Assembly: GCF_002262885.1 (NCBI RefSeq)
Contig: NZ_NKYF01000015.1
Span: 124,001-188,000, forward strand
DNA length: 64,000 bases
Origin: Pseudonocardia sp. MH-G8
Lineage (GTDB): Bacteria; Actinomycetota; Actinomycetes; Mycobacteriales; Pseudonocardiaceae
Direction: 5' to 3'
Made by a program: the position numbers and the translations under genes. The notes beneath the pieces were generated by a model, which saw nothing but the letters and a program-made list of their open reading frames with translations, did no database searches and was not told the origin of the DNA. Shown piece after piece: positions 8,812 to 17,662 of this stretch. The stretch's first letter is position 1, and every line of letters starts with the position of its first letter.

Positions 8812-10075
8812 CCGGGCGGCGGCGGGAGAAGGCGCCGAGGTCGATCGTCTGCCCCGTGTGCTCGGCCACGTACTGCACGGGATCGGCGTCGTGGTCGCGC
8901 CCGTCCTCGACCTGCGCGACGATCGCGGCCAGGAACTTCCCCACCAGCGGCGCGTTCTTGAACTGGTTGCCGCTCGTGCCGACCGCGACGTAGAAGCCGT
9001 CGAGCCCGGTGCGGTCGTAGATCGGCGTCCAGTCGTCGGCGACGTCGTAGACGCCCACGACGCCGCGCGGCCGGTGCGGCACGGTCAGGCCGGTGAGCCG
9101 CCGGGCGGCGCGCGTGACCTGCGCTTCGAAGACGGCCGCGGTCGGGGTCGGGCGCGCGTCGTCGGGATCGTCGAGCCACTCCAGCGGGTCGCACTCGGGT
9201 TCGGTGCCCCCGACCAGCAGACCGCCGCCCGCCTCGCCGCGCAGGTAGGTGCCCAGGTCCATGTCGGCGATGCTGATGCCGGGCGCGCCGGCCGGGGCGT
9301 AGCCGGGCGGGGCGCCGACGTGCGCCACCTCCTGGCGCAGCGGTCGGAGGCCGACGGTGAAGTCCGACCCGACGCCGGCGAGCGCGTTCAGCGCCGCCGA
9401 CCACGGGCCGGCCGCGTTGACGACCGCACCGCACGCGACCACGCTGCCGTCGTCGAGCCGGACGCCGGTCACCCGGTCGCCGCGGGTGTCGACCCCGACC
9501 ACGGCGCGCCGGAGGCGGAACTCCGCACCGCCGCGCGCCGCCGCCGTGGCCAGGTTCTGGGCCGCGAGCTGCGGGTCGGTGACGTACCCGGCGTCGGGGG
9601 TGAAGACCGCACCCAGCTCGTCGACGGCGGGTGCCCAGAACTTCTCGTCGTCGATGCGCTTGGGCGGCCAGTACCGGCCGGTGTCGATGCCCGGGACCCG
9701 CGCGCGCAGGGTCGGCCCGTCCCACTCCTCGTAGAGCACACCCACCTCGTCGAACAGCCGCACGTAACCGGCGCGCGGCGCGAGGTCGACGTCGAGCATG
9801 GCCAGGCCGCTGCGCTCGAACCGGGCGAGCGCACCGACGTCGCACTCCAGGTGCTCGGCCCAGTTCCGCCAGCAGAACTGCGACTCCCACGCCGTCGCCA
9901 CGCCGGCGTGGGTGGAGAAGTTGAACCGGACGACCGCGCTCGACGCGCTCGTGGAGCCGTGCCCCACGCCGCCCGCCTTGTCGACGACGACCACGTGGCG
10001 ACCGGACCTGACGAGCTCGCGCGCGATCGAGGACCCGATCACACCCGCACCGACGACGACGACATCCGCGCTCAT
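8777..10075 (-). CDS. FAD-dependent oxidoreductase (DAO/sarcosine-oxidase-beta-like)
   Basis: A 432-residue flavoprotein of the D-amino-acid-oxidase fold. The N-terminal Rossmann motif is VVVVGAGVIGSSIA, followed by the STSASSAVVR segment. NAAGPWS marks the second FAD contact and VGTSGNQFKNAP the C-terminal flavin loop, as in dimethylglycine and sarcosine dehydrogenases/oxidases. It is expected to oxidise a secondary or tertiary amine or amino acid. ATG at 10075 starts directly at the flavin motif; an in-frame ATG at 10111 would lie within the repeated operator region. It is divergent from an acyl-CoA synthetase. Confidence 0.9.
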   Translation of the reverse strand: MSADVVVVGAGVIGSSIARELVRSGRHVVVVDKAGGVGHGSTSASSAVVRFNFSTHAGVATAWESQFCWRNWAEHLECDVGALARFERSGLAMLDVDLAPRAGYVRLFDEVGVLYEEWDGPTLRARVPGIDTGRYWPPKRIDDEKFWAPAVDELGAVFTPDAGYVTDPQLAAQNLATAAARGGAEFRLRRAVVGVDTRGDRVTGVRLDDGSVVACGAVVNAAGPWSAALNALAGVGSDFTVGLRPLRQEVAHVGAPPGYAPAGAPGISIADMDLGTYLRGEAGGGLLVGGTEPECDPLEWLDDPDDARPTPTAAVFEAQVTRAARRLTGLTVPHRPRGVVGVYDVADDWTPIYDRTGLDGFYVAVGTSGNQFKNAPLVGKFLAAIVAQVEDGRDHDADPVQYVAEHTGQTIDLGAFSRRRPVNAGSSGTVLG

Positions 10076-10101
10076 GCCGTCGAGTCTGTGCGGTCGACGC
10101 G

Positions 10102-10160
10102 CCGGTGACATGCGTCCGGCGACAAAGACCGGGAGCCGGCGACACGACAGATGTCGCCGG
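10102..10160. promoter_or_regulatory. CCGGYGACA repeat array between divergent genes
   Basis: CCGGTGACA (10102-10110), CCGGCGACA (10116-10124) and CCGGCGACA (10136-10144) are in direct orientation, and TGTCGCCGG (10152-10160) is inverted. The last two make a 9-bp inverted repeat with a 7-base spacer. This is a likely operator for the FAD oxidoreductase/acyl-CoA synthetase pair; the regulator is unidentified. Confidence 0.5.
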
Positions 10161-10285
10161 GACCGAGCCGACGTCCATGCCCCCGTCCTCCCTCGACGGA
10201 GGGTGGTCGCCGGCGCCGATCACCGGCACAGTGTCTCCACCGGGGGATTGCGCGCTCGGTCCGCTGCGGGGAGAAGGAGGGGCCG

Positions 10286-11809
10286 ATGCCCGGAACCGAC
10301 GAGACGGTGGCTCAGTGGCTGGCGCGGTACGGAGCAGAGGACGCCGACGTGGCGGGCCTGCTCTGCGACGGCCACGCTCCCGACGCCGTCGCCTTCACCT
10401 TCGTCGCGCCGGACCTCACCGCGACCTCGATGACCTACGGAGAACTGGCCGACCGGAGCCGCCGGCTCGCCGGTGGGCTGGCGGCGCTCGGGGTCGAGCG
10501 GGGCGACCGGGTGCCGGTGCTGATGGGCAAACGGCCCGAGCTCGTGCTCACCCTGCTGGCGATCTGGCGGCTCGGCGCCGTGCACGTGCCGCTCTTCACC
10601 GCGTTCGCGACCGGCGCGGTGCGGATGCGGGTCGAGAGCTCCGGCGCGAAGCTCGTGGTCACCGAGCCCGGGCAGCGGTCCAAGGTGGATCCGATCGCCG
10701 GGATCACCGTGCTGGAGACCGGCCCCGGGTTCGACGCACTGCTGGCCGGTGAGCCGGCCGCCGGGTCCGTCCCGGTGGGCGGCGACGGCACGTTCGTGCA
10801 GCTCTACACCAGCGGCACCACCGGGACACCCAAGGGCGTCCCCGTGCCGGTCCGGGCCCTCGCCGCGTTCCACTGCTACCTGCACTACGGCCTCGACGTC
10901 GGATCCGAGGACGTGTACTGGAACGCCGCCGACCCCGGCTGGGCCTACGGGCTGTACTACGCCGTGATCGCCCCGCTGGCCGCCGGGCGCGCCGGCCTGC
11001 TCGTCGACGCCGGTTTCGCACCGGAGACCACCGCCGAGGTCGTGCGCCGGTTCGGCGTCACGAACTTCGCGGGGGCACCGACGATGTACCGGGCGATGGG
11101 CCACGCCGGGGTCTCCGGCCTGGCGCTGCGCCGGGCGTCGGCCGCCGGGGAGCCGCTCCCGCCCGACGTGGTCGCGTGGGGTCGCACCGCGCTGGGCACG
11201 CCGGTCCGCGACCACTACGGGCAGACCGAGCTGGGCATGGTGATCGGCAACCACTGGCACCCCGACGTCGTCGAGGAGATCGCGGACGGCTCGATGGGGC
11301 GCCCGCTGCCCGGGTTCACCACCGCGGTCGTCGACGGCCAGATCGCCGTGGCCACCGACAGCCCGCTGCTCTGGTTCACCGGCTACGACCAGGCGCCGGA
11401 GAGGACCGCCGAGCGGTTCTCCCCGGACGGCGGCTGGTACTTCACCGCCGACACCGGCCGGGTGGACGCCGAGGGTCGTTTCTACTTCACCGCCCGCGAC
11501 GACGACGTCATCCTCGCCGCGGGCTACCGCATCGGCCCGTTCGACGTCGAGAGCGTGCTCATCACCCACCCGGCCGTGGTCGACGTCGCCGTGGTCGGAC
11601 GGCCGGATCCGGAGGGGATCCGGGGCGAGGTGGTGGAGGCGTTCGTGGTGGCGGACGGCGGTGGGAACGCCGCGCTGGCCCGCGAGCTGCAGGACCTCGT
11701 GCGCGACACCTACTCCAAGCACGCCTACCCGCGCACCGTCCACTTCGTCGACGCCCTGCCGAAGACCCCTAGCGGCAAGATCCAACGCTATCTGCTGCGG
11801 CAGCGGTAG
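10286..11809 (+). CDS. AMP-dependent acyl-CoA synthetase (ANL superfamily)
   Basis: A 507-residue adenylate-forming enzyme that should activate a carboxylic acid to its CoA thioester through an acyl-AMP. Motifs in order are YTSGTTGTPKG (P-loop A3), HYGQTELG (A5), TADTGRVDAEGRFYF (A7/A8), AAGYRIGPFDVES (hinge) and the A10 lysine in PKTPSGKIQRYL. It is closest in architecture to the acetyl-CoA synthetase/medium-chain group but shorter than acetyl-CoA synthetase. ATG at 10286 follows AAGGAGG. It is divergent from the FAD amine-oxidase-like gene and may act on an acid released by that enzyme (inference). Confidence 0.92.
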   Translation: MPGTDETVAQWLARYGAEDADVAGLLCDGHAPDAVAFTFVAPDLTATSMTYGELADRSRRLAGGLAALGVERGDRVPVLMGKRPELVLTLLAIWRLGAVHVPLFTAFATGAVRMRVESSGAKLVVTEPGQRSKVDPIAGITVLETGPGFDALLAGEPAAGSVPVGGDGTFVQLYTSGTTGTPKGVPVPVRALAAFHCYLHYGLDVGSEDVYWNAADPGWAYGLYYAVIAPLAAGRAGLLVDAGFAPETTAEVVRRFGVTNFAGAPTMYRAMGHAGVSGLALRRASAAGEPLPPDVVAWGRTALGTPVRDHYGQTELGMVIGNHWHPDVVEEIADGSMGRPLPGFTTAVVDGQIAVATDSPLLWFTGYDQAPERTAERFSPDGGWYFTADTGRVDAEGRFYFTARDDDVILAAGYRIGPFDVESVLITHPAVVDVAVVGRPDPEGIRGEVVEAFVVADGGGNAALARELQDLVRDTYSKHAYPRTVHFVDALPKTPSGKIQRYLLRQR

Positions 11810-11837
11810 ACGGCCGGCGCGGGGCGTCCTGCCGCCG

Positions 11838-12614
11838 TCAAGCGACGTGCGCGCGCAGTCCGGCGAGGCCCGGCGCGATGTCCGGTCGCAGCACGAGGTC
11901 CTGGCCGTAGTCACCGCCGTTCTGCGTCCGGAACGCGATGGGCTCGGTCGTAGGGATGGCGAGCAGGCGCCCGCGCAGCTGCTCGGCCGCTGCCTCGCCT
12001 TCCTCGGGCGTGAACCTGTCGGCACCGGAGACCAGGACCGGGGGCAACACCTCTGCGCCCGCGTAGAACAGGGTGCCGTGCTGCAACGGGAACAGCAGAT
12101 CGTCGACGGCCCCGTGGATGCCCCGCTCGCCGAAGAGCCACCCAGGCCCGCCCATGGTCACGACCGCCATCGCACGCTTGCCCGCGAGGAACCCGTCCCC
12201 GTAGCCGATCCACTCGCCGTTCGGGCCGCGCAGCCCGTACGCGAATCCCTGGTGCCAGACCCGGTCGAACCAACCCTTGAGGATCGCGGGCATCCCGAAC
12301 CACCACATCGGGAACTGGATGACGATCGTGTCCGCCCGCTCGATCTTCTCCTGCTCGGCCCGGATGTCGGCGCTCACCGCACCGCTCTCGTGGGCCCGCT
12401 TCGCCGCGGCGGCGACCTGGAACCGCTCCGCCGAGGGGTGGGCGTAGCCGGCCGTGTCGACGACGGGGTTCCAGTTCATCGCGTACAGGTTCGACTCCTC
12501 GACCCGGTGACCTCCGGCGCGCAGCGCGCGCTGCCCCTCCGTGGCGAGGTGGCCGTTGAGCGAGCGGGGTTCGGGGTGGGCGAGGATCCAGAGAACGTCC
12601 ATGGGATCGATCAT
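11838..12614 (-). CDS. NAD(P)H-dependent oxidoreductase, flavodoxin_2 fold
   Basis: A 258-residue quinone reductase of the NQO1/MdaB/KefF class. VLWILAHPEPRSLNG at the N-terminus is the FMN-phosphate loop and FPMWWFGMPAILKGWFDRV is the signature of the family. It is expected to reduce quinones or azo compounds by two electrons in the cytosol. An in-frame ATG at 12602 is an alternative start. It is divergent from a GlxA-type AraC regulator across 59 bp, one of three such regulator/enzyme pairs in this window. Confidence 0.9.
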   Translation of the reverse strand: MIDPMDVLWILAHPEPRSLNGHLATEGQRALRAGGHRVEESNLYAMNWNPVVDTAGYAHPSAERFQVAAAAKRAHESGAVSADIRAEQEKIERADTIVIQFPMWWFGMPAILKGWFDRVWHQGFAYGLRGPNGEWIGYGDGFLAGKRAMAVVTMGGPGWLFGERGIHGAVDDLLFPLQHGTLFYAGAEVLPPVLVSGADRFTPEEGEAAAEQLRGRLLAIPTTEPIAFRTQNGGDYGQDLVLRPDIAPGLAGLRAHVA

Positions 12615-12673
12615 GAGCGGGCAGCACCGGCACGACGACCGGCTTGATGGCCAACATCCACTAAGATCGGGCC

Positions 12674-13681
12674 ATGGCCGCTTCCGACGGCGACGAGCGT
12701 CACCGGGTGGCGGTCCTCGTCCGCCACGGGGTGCTCTCGTTCGAGCTCAGCATCGTCCACCGGATCTTCGGCCAGGCGCGCTCCTCCGCGGGGGCCGCCC
12801 TCTACGAGGTCGTGACCTGCACCCCGGAGCCCGGAGAGGTGCGCACCGACGCCGACTTCCCCGTCACCGTCGCCCACGGCCCCGAGACGCTGGCCGAGGC
12901 CGACACCGTGATCGTCCCGGCATCCGAGATCGACTTCGAGGCGCGGGACGAACCGCTCGAACCCGCGCTCGCCGCCGCGCTCGCGCGGATCCGGCCCGGC
13001 ACGCGGATCGCCTCCATCTGCACCGGGTCCTTCTTGCTGGCCGCTGCGGGCCTGCTCGACGGGCGACGGGCCACCACGCACTGGCGTTCGTCCGCCCGTT
13101 TCCAGGAGCGGTTCCCCGACGTCCTGTTCGACCTCGACGTCCTCTACACCGACGACGACGGCGTCCTCACCTCCGCCGGCGCGGCGTCGGGCATCGACCT
13201 GTGCCTGCACATGATCCGCACCGACCACGGCGCGGCGGTGGCCAACGAGGTGGCCCGCGGGTCCGTCGTACCGCCGCACCGCGCGGGCGGGCAGGCGCAG
13301 TACGTGAAGCGGCCGGTGCCGGCCCCGAAGATCTCCTCGACGAGCCGGGCGCGCGGGTGGGCGCTCGAGAACCTGCACCGTCCCGTCACGCTGCGGGAGC
13401 TGGCGTCCCAGGAATCGGCGAGCACGCGGACGTTCACCCGCCGCTTCCGCGAGGAGATCGGCACCTCGCCGGGACGGTGGCTCACCCAGCAGCGCATCGA
13501 GCGGGCCTGCACCCTCCTGGAGCGCACGGACCTACCCATCGACCAGGTCGCCGTCGCCGCGGGCTTCGGCACCGCGGGCTCGATGCGCTTGCACCTCCAG
13601 GCCGAGCTCGGTGTCTCCCCCAGCGCCTACCGCGCCACGTTCCGTGGCCGCGACCGGACGAGCGACCTCCCGCAGGTCTGA
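12674..13681 (+). CDS. GlxA-family AraC regulator with DJ-1/PfpI domain
   Basis: A 335-residue regulator. Residues about 10-185 form a DJ-1/PfpI-like sensor domain with the nucleophile-elbow Cys kept (SICTGSF), and the C-terminal 100 residues form an AraC helix-turn-helix pair (TLRELASQ..STRTFTRRFREE and LPIDQVAVAAGFGTAGSMR). It probably activates the divergent flavodoxin-fold reductase. Its TGA ends at 13681, the first base of a duplicated lyase-gene fragment, so the gene directly abuts a rearrangement junction. Confidence 0.92.
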   Translation: MAASDGDERHRVAVLVRHGVLSFELSIVHRIFGQARSSAGAALYEVVTCTPEPGEVRTDADFPVTVAHGPETLAEADTVIVPASEIDFEARDEPLEPALAAALARIRPGTRIASICTGSFLLAAAGLLDGRRATTHWRSSARFQERFPDVLFDLDVLYTDDDGVLTSAGAASGIDLCLHMIRTDHGAAVANEVARGSVVPPHRAGGQAQYVKRPVPAPKISSTSRARGWALENLHRPVTLRELASQESASTRTFTRRFREEIGTSPGRWLTQQRIERACTLLERTDLPIDQVAVAAGFGTAGSMRLHLQAELGVSPSAYRATFRGRDRTSDLPQV

Positions 13682-13787
13682 TCGTCACTCCAGGCTTCCC
13701 ACCGCCTCTTCCGCCGCGTTCACCACACCTGAGGTCCGGACGAGGTCCAGGACCTCACTCATGTCCGTCTGGAACCACCGGTCGCCG
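13681..13787 (-). pseudogene. Duplicated 3' end of an aromatic amino acid lyase gene
   Basis: These ~107 bases match 20375-20481, the 3' end of the intact lyase gene, with about seven mismatches by my hand alignment. On the minus strand they encode a C-terminal tail with DRWFQTDMSEVLDLVRTSG and ending in GSLE plus stop. No start codon or upstream lyase sequence accompanies it: similarity breaks at about 13788. It forms the left member of a direct repeat flanking the 14-20 kb catabolic island. Confidence 0.85.
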
Positions 13788-14016
13788 CCATCGCGGACCC
13801 CCTGCCGTCCCGGATCAGCTCCGTCGTCGAGCTGCGTGGCGGTGTCGCGCCTCGCGATGGCCAACCGCTACCGACCTCCCCGCCGCACCGTAAACCGCGG
13901 AGCCTCCACCCTTCCGCAGCCGCCTGATACGGTATTATCGTGTTACCGGCAACGCCAGCGAAGGTGCAGACAAGACGGCCCCGTCGCAGGACCGGACTGA
14001 AAGTGGAGGGATCACG
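13788..14016. other. Intergenic leader of the catabolic island
   Basis: No convincing gene. A weak continuation of a lyase-like frame on the minus strand cannot be confirmed. The right half holds an AT-rich promoter-like stretch with TATTAT as a possible -10 box near 13933 and the GATACGGTATTATC operator candidate. An AAAGTGGAGGG ribosome binding site precedes the SDR start. Confidence 0.5.
13926..13939. promoter_or_regulatory. Candidate GntR operator upstream of SDR gene
   Basis: GATACGGTATTATC has inverted GATA/TATC ends and contains, on the other strand, AATACCGTA. The same core recurs at 19392 (AATACCGTA) and, imperfectly, at 16228 (AATACTGT). It lies about 80 bp upstream of the SDR start. 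Confidence 0.45.
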
Positions 14017-14772
14017 ATGAGGCTGGAAGGCAAGGTCGCCGTCATCACCGGGGCCGGCCAGGGCATCGGACGCGCCTACGCGAGCGCCTTCGCAGCCGAG
14101 GGCGCTCGCGTGGTGGCGGCGGACTTGAACGGGGACAGCGCTGAGTCGACAGCACAGGCCGTCCGGAGCGACGGCGGTCGGGCGATCGCCATCCCGACGG
14201 ACGTCTCCGACGAGAGATCCGTGGAGCTCATGGTGTCCACCACGGTGCAGGAGTTCGGCACGGTCGACATTTTGGTCAACAACGCGGCCATCTTCTCGAC
14301 CTTGAAGATGAAGCCGTTCACCGAGATCAGCGCCGACGAGTGGAACAAGGTCCTCGCGGTGAACGCCACGGGAACCTTCCTCGCCTGCAAGGCCGTCGCT
14401 CCGATCATGCGGGCGAACAGCTACGGGCGGATCATCAACATCTCGTCGAGCGTGGTCGTCACGGGGCGGGCGAACTACTCGCACTACGTGGCCTCCAAGG
14501 GCGCCGTCTGGGCACTGACCCACGCACTTGCCACTGAGCTCGGCGACGCGAACATCACGGTGAACGCCGTGAGTCCGCACGGGATCGTCACTGAGATCCC
14601 GCGGGAGACCATCTCGGAGGAGCAGTGGGCCGAGATGCTGCGAGATCAGGCGCTGAAGCGACGCGGCGAGGTTTCCGACGTCGTCGGAGCCGTCCTCTTC
14701 CTGGCGAGTGACGAGAGCAAGTACATGACCGGGCAGACCTTGAGTCTCGACGCCGGCCTGCGCTTCACCTGA
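14017..14772 (+). CDS. Short-chain dehydrogenase/reductase (SDR)
   Basis: A 251-residue classical SDR: TGAGQGIG cofactor loop, NNAA, catalytic Ser in ISSSVV, and YVASK carrying Tyr/Lys. The C-terminus GQTLSLDAG is as in FabG-like enzymes. It oxidises or reduces a secondary alcohol with NAD(P)(H). It has a GGAGGG ribosome binding site, is preceded by the candidate GntR operator, and is followed 72 bp later by an MFS permease in the same direction. With the second SDR at 19453 it suggests two oxidation steps in one degradative route. Confidence 0.92.
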   Translation: MRLEGKVAVITGAGQGIGRAYASAFAAEGARVVAADLNGDSAESTAQAVRSDGGRAIAIPTDVSDERSVELMVSTTVQEFGTVDILVNNAAIFSTLKMKPFTEISADEWNKVLAVNATGTFLACKAVAPIMRANSYGRIINISSSVVVTGRANYSHYVASKGAVWALTHALATELGDANITVNAVSPHGIVTEIPRETISEEQWAEMLRDQALKRRGEVSDVVGAVLFLASDESKYMTGQTLSLDAGLRFT

Positions 14773-14844
14773 TCACGTCGCGGCACCGCAACCCGTTGAT
14801 CGCCGGGGACGTCGGTGTCCACTTCCTGGGTAGGAGTTGTCAAC

Positions 14845-16206
14845 GTGGATAACACATCCGTGACGGAGTCGGCCGCCGACCGGACGGCTCTGCGCAAGCG
14901 AGCGCTCGCGAAGGTCAGCGCACGGCTCATGCCGTTCATCTTCGTCATGTACCTCGTAAACTACCTGGATCGCACCGCGCTGGGAATTGCGAACGTCAAC
15001 GGGATGAGCGAAGAACTATCCCTCACAGCGACGGCGTTCGGCCTTGCGTCCGGAATCTTCTTCATCGGCTACATCATCCTGGAGGTGCCGAGCAGCGTCA
15101 TCACCCAGCGGATCGGCGCCCGGCGGTGGCTTGCCCGGATCGCCATCTCCTGGGGCATCGTGGCCAGCCTGACGGCGTTCGTGCCGAGCTTCGAATGGCT
15201 GCTCTTCGCACGATTCATGCTCGGCGTCGCCGAGGCGGGTTTCGCCCCCGCGATCCTGCTCTACCTCACGATGTGGTTCTCCAACAGCGAGCGTCCGAAG
15301 GCGTTCTCGCTGTACCTGCTGGGCATCCCGATCTCGTCGGTCCTCGCCGGACCGTTGGCAAGCTGGTTGATCGTCGCAGGCGAAGGAGTCTTCGGACTGA
15401 CCGGGTGGCGCTTCATGACGCTGGCCACCGGCCTGCCCGCGATCGTCCTCGGGGTGATCGCGTTCTTCTACCTCACCGACCGCCCGCAGGACGCCACGTG
15501 GCTCACCGAGCCCGAGAAGGCAGCCGTGCTCGCGGATATCGACGCCGCCACACCACCAGAGGCCCGCGAGCATCACGGTGGAATCCTTTCCTCCCTGAAG
15601 TCGGGACGCGTCTGGATCATGGGGTTTGCCTACCTCGGCGTCGTCTACGGGCTGTATGCGATCGGGTTCTTCGCGCCGTCGATCATCAGTGGGTTCGCCG
15701 AGCAGTTCGGAACGACGTTCTCCACACTGCAGAACGGCTTCCTCCTTGCTATTCCCTACGCGTTCGCCGCGGCCGCACTCATCCTGTGGCCCCGCCACGC
15801 CGCGAAGAAGGGGGAGATCGGGTGGCACGTGCTCGTCAGCACGATCGTGGGTGCGGCGGGCATCCTCGTGGCCGCACTGATCGACAACCCGTGGTACATC
15901 ATGATCGGGGTGACGCTGTGCGCGGTTGGTGTCATTTCGAGCATGCCGCTGGTGTACAGCCTGCCGGCGCGGATCCTCCCGGCGGCGACCGTCGGCACGG
16001 GCCTTGCCCTGGTCAACACGATCGGCAACGTCGGTGGCTTCGCCGGGCCCTACGTCACAGGCTGGCTCACCGATCTCTCCGGGAGCACCGTGGTGCCGTT
16101 CGTCGTGCTCGCCTGCCTGCTGATCTCCGCCGGGATCATCTCGGTGTCCGTGCAGACCGTGACGCGCAGGCGCAACGGCGAGATCACCACCTCGTCCGCA
16201 CCCTGA
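14845..16206 (+). CDS. MFS transporter, anion:cation symporter (ACS) type
   Basis: A 453-residue twelve-helix permease. The opening RLMPFIFVMYLVNYLDRT and GIANVNGM, plus the loop around SERPKAF, fit the ACS family (phthalate, tartrate, glucarate and 4-hydroxyphenylacetate permeases) that imports organic anions. GTG at 14845 was chosen because AGGAG lies eight bases upstream; a GTG at 14815 lacks a site. It lies between the SDR and the GntR gene, and is the likely importer of the island's substrate. Confidence 0.9.
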   Translation: MDNTSVTESAADRTALRKRALAKVSARLMPFIFVMYLVNYLDRTALGIANVNGMSEELSLTATAFGLASGIFFIGYIILEVPSSVITQRIGARRWLARIAISWGIVASLTAFVPSFEWLLFARFMLGVAEAGFAPAILLYLTMWFSNSERPKAFSLYLLGIPISSVLAGPLASWLIVAGEGVFGLTGWRFMTLATGLPAIVLGVIAFFYLTDRPQDATWLTEPEKAAVLADIDAATPPEAREHHGGILSSLKSGRVWIMGFAYLGVVYGLYAIGFFAPSIISGFAEQFGTTFSTLQNGFLLAIPYAFAAAALILWPRHAAKKGEIGWHVLVSTIVGAAGILVAALIDNPWYIMIGVTLCAVGVISSMPLVYSLPARILPAATVGTGLALVNTIGNVGGFAGPYVTGWLTDLSGSTVVPFVVLACLLISAGIISVSVQTVTRRRNGEITTSSAP

Positions 16207-16227
16207 GCGGCGGGACGAACGGGGGAC

Positions 16228-16235
16228 AATACTGT
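16228..16235. promoter_or_regulatory. Possible autoregulatory GntR half-site
   Basis: AATACTGT, 22 bases upstream of the GntR start, resembles the AATACCGT core at the two other island promoters. GACA/TGTC ends surround it (GACAATACTGTC). Confidence 0.3.
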
Positions 16236-16257
16236 CTCACCCGACCAAGGGGGACTC

Positions 16258-17061
16258 GTGATCATCAGGCAAGCGGCGCCTCTGCGCGAACAGGCCGTCA
16301 AGGCGATCAGGAGCCACATCCTGGACGGGACCTATCGCGCAGGCACTCGACTGAAGGAGAAGGACCTGTGCGAGAGGTACGAGGTCAGCCGAACGGTGAT
16401 CCGTGAGGCGCTGCGCCAGTTGGAGAGCGAACGGCTGATCCGCATCGAGCCCAACGTCGGGCCCGTCGTTTCGACGGTCTCCCGGTCGGAGGCCCGGGAC
16501 CTGTACGAGGCCCGCGCCGCGCTGGAGGCGACCGCCGCGAAGTTCGCCGCGGAGCGGGCGACGGAGGAGCAGCTCGAGAGGCTCGTCGCCACCCACGACG
16601 AGATCGCCACGGGAGGAGACCTCGCCCTGCCCGCCGTGATCGAGCTCAAGAACAGGTTCTACGAGCGGCTTGCGGAGGCCTCCGGGAACGGCGTGATCGC
16701 CGACCTGTTCGACAATGTCCAGGCCCGGATCAGCCAGCTGCGTCATCTCACCCTGGGATCGCCGGGGCGACATGCCCGCTCGGTCGCCGAACTTGGGGCT
16801 GTGGTGGACGCGATCAGGCGCCGGGATCCGGAGGCCGCATACGCCGCATCCGTGCTCCACGTGAAAGCCGCCGAGGCGGTTGCCCTCGCGGCGTTCGACG
16901 ATCCTTCACATTCTGCGGGCCGCGATCACGTCGAGAACGACGAGCTGGACGTCGAGGTGCTCGTCGACACCCACGCCGCTCCTCCCCCGCTCGCCCCAGT
17001 CCCGGCGCAGGCCGATCACCCCTATGACGGCGGCGAGTCCGTCGATACAGCACGCAAGTAG
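16258..17061 (+). CDS. GntR-family regulator, FCD (FadR) subfamily
   Basis: A 267-residue repressor-type protein. The N-terminal winged helix has LKEKDLCERYEVSRTVIREA, and the all-helical FCD effector domain starts near residue 80 (DLYEARAALEATAAKF). FCD domains bind carboxylate metabolites, often through a metal. GTG at 16258 follows GGGGG. It probably senses the island's substrate or an intermediate and binds the AATACYGT-containing sites at 13926, 16228 and 19391. A long low-similarity tail follows residue 220. Confidence 0.92.
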   Translation: MIIRQAAPLREQAVKAIRSHILDGTYRAGTRLKEKDLCERYEVSRTVIREALRQLESERLIRIEPNVGPVVSTVSRSEARDLYEARAALEATAAKFAAERATEEQLERLVATHDEIATGGDLALPAVIELKNRFYERLAEASGNGVIADLFDNVQARISQLRHLTLGSPGRHARSVAELGAVVDAIRRRDPEAAYAASVLHVKAAEAVALAAFDDPSHSAGRDHVENDELDVEVLVDTHAAPPPLAPVPAQADHPYDGGESVDTARK

Positions 17062-17084
17062 GTGCGCCCGGCCCGAGCGCTGAT

Positions 17085-17132
17085 CCGCCGGGCCCGCCTG
17101 GACGAATCCGATCGTCCCGGCGGGCCCGGCGG
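17085..17132. terminator. Bidirectional terminator hairpin
   Basis: A perfect 14-bp inverted repeat (CCGCCGGGCCCGCC / GGCGGGCCCGGCGG, 20-base loop) lies between the convergent GntR and dehydroquinase-like genes. Confidence 0.75.
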
Positions 17133-17134
17133 GG

Positions 17135-17662
17135 TCAGTCGCCCGACACGATCTCGGCTCCGAGGAACGTGGGGTCGTCGAGTGCCATGGCGAGCCCGAG
17201 GATCGCCCCGGCGTAGCTGTACTGACGAAGACCCATCACGACTCCGGTGACGGTCGGCCGGAACACCGAGTCCCACGGGCCGACCGGGAGGCCGCGCGGG
17301 GCTGTCGGCGGAGCATCGACGTTGGCGAAATGCACCTCGACGACGGGACGTCCCGTCTCGGAGAGAGCGTGCTTCGTCGGGATGCCGACCTCGGTGAGCC
17401 CGGCCGGGTTGACGACGAAGGCGTCAACGGTACCCGCGTGGGCGTGGATGAACTCGAGGATTGCCCCCTCGTAGTTCGACACGAAGACCTCGATCTCCAC
17501 CCCGATGCGCTCACCGAAGTCACGGCAGAACGTCTGCAGCTCGTCGATGGAATTGATAGCACCGTAGACGCGCTTGTTGCGGGCGCCGAGGTTGGTCATG
17601 TTCGGGCCGTCGATCACGGCGATCCGGTGCCGCCGGGCACCGCTGCGGAACGACTCAGGCAC
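17135..17662 (-). CDS. Type II 3-dehydroquinate dehydratase-like protein
   Basis: A 175-residue flavodoxin-like-fold protein of the AroQ family, which removes water from 3-dehydroquinate through an enolate. Active-site segments are IDGPNMTNLG (residues 17-26), Tyr33 in KRVYG, VVNPAG with Asn85, and VEVHFANV with His111. Biosynthetic AroQ is nearer 145 residues and has NGPNLNLLG, so this longer form inside a catabolic cluster probably acts on a related cyclic hydroxyketone or on quinate/shikimate-derived dehydroquinate. GTG at 17662 follows GAGGAG and overlaps the stop of the upstream hydrolase by eight bases. Confidence 0.8.
   Translation of the reverse strand: MPESFRSGARRHRIAVIDGPNMTNLGARNKRVYGAINSIDELQTFCRDFGERIGVEIEVFVSNYEGAILEFIHAHAGTVDAFVVNPAGLTEVGIPTKHALSETGRPVVEVHFANVDAPPTAPRGLPVGPWDSVFRPTVTGVVMGLRQYSYAGAILGLAMALDDPTFLGAEIVSGD

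Noticed and set aside
13759-14580. A 273-codon minus-strand frame over the first island SDR
   Set aside because: Antisense to a textbook SDR; only its last part touches the duplicated lyase region and it is in the wrong frame for the lyase tail.
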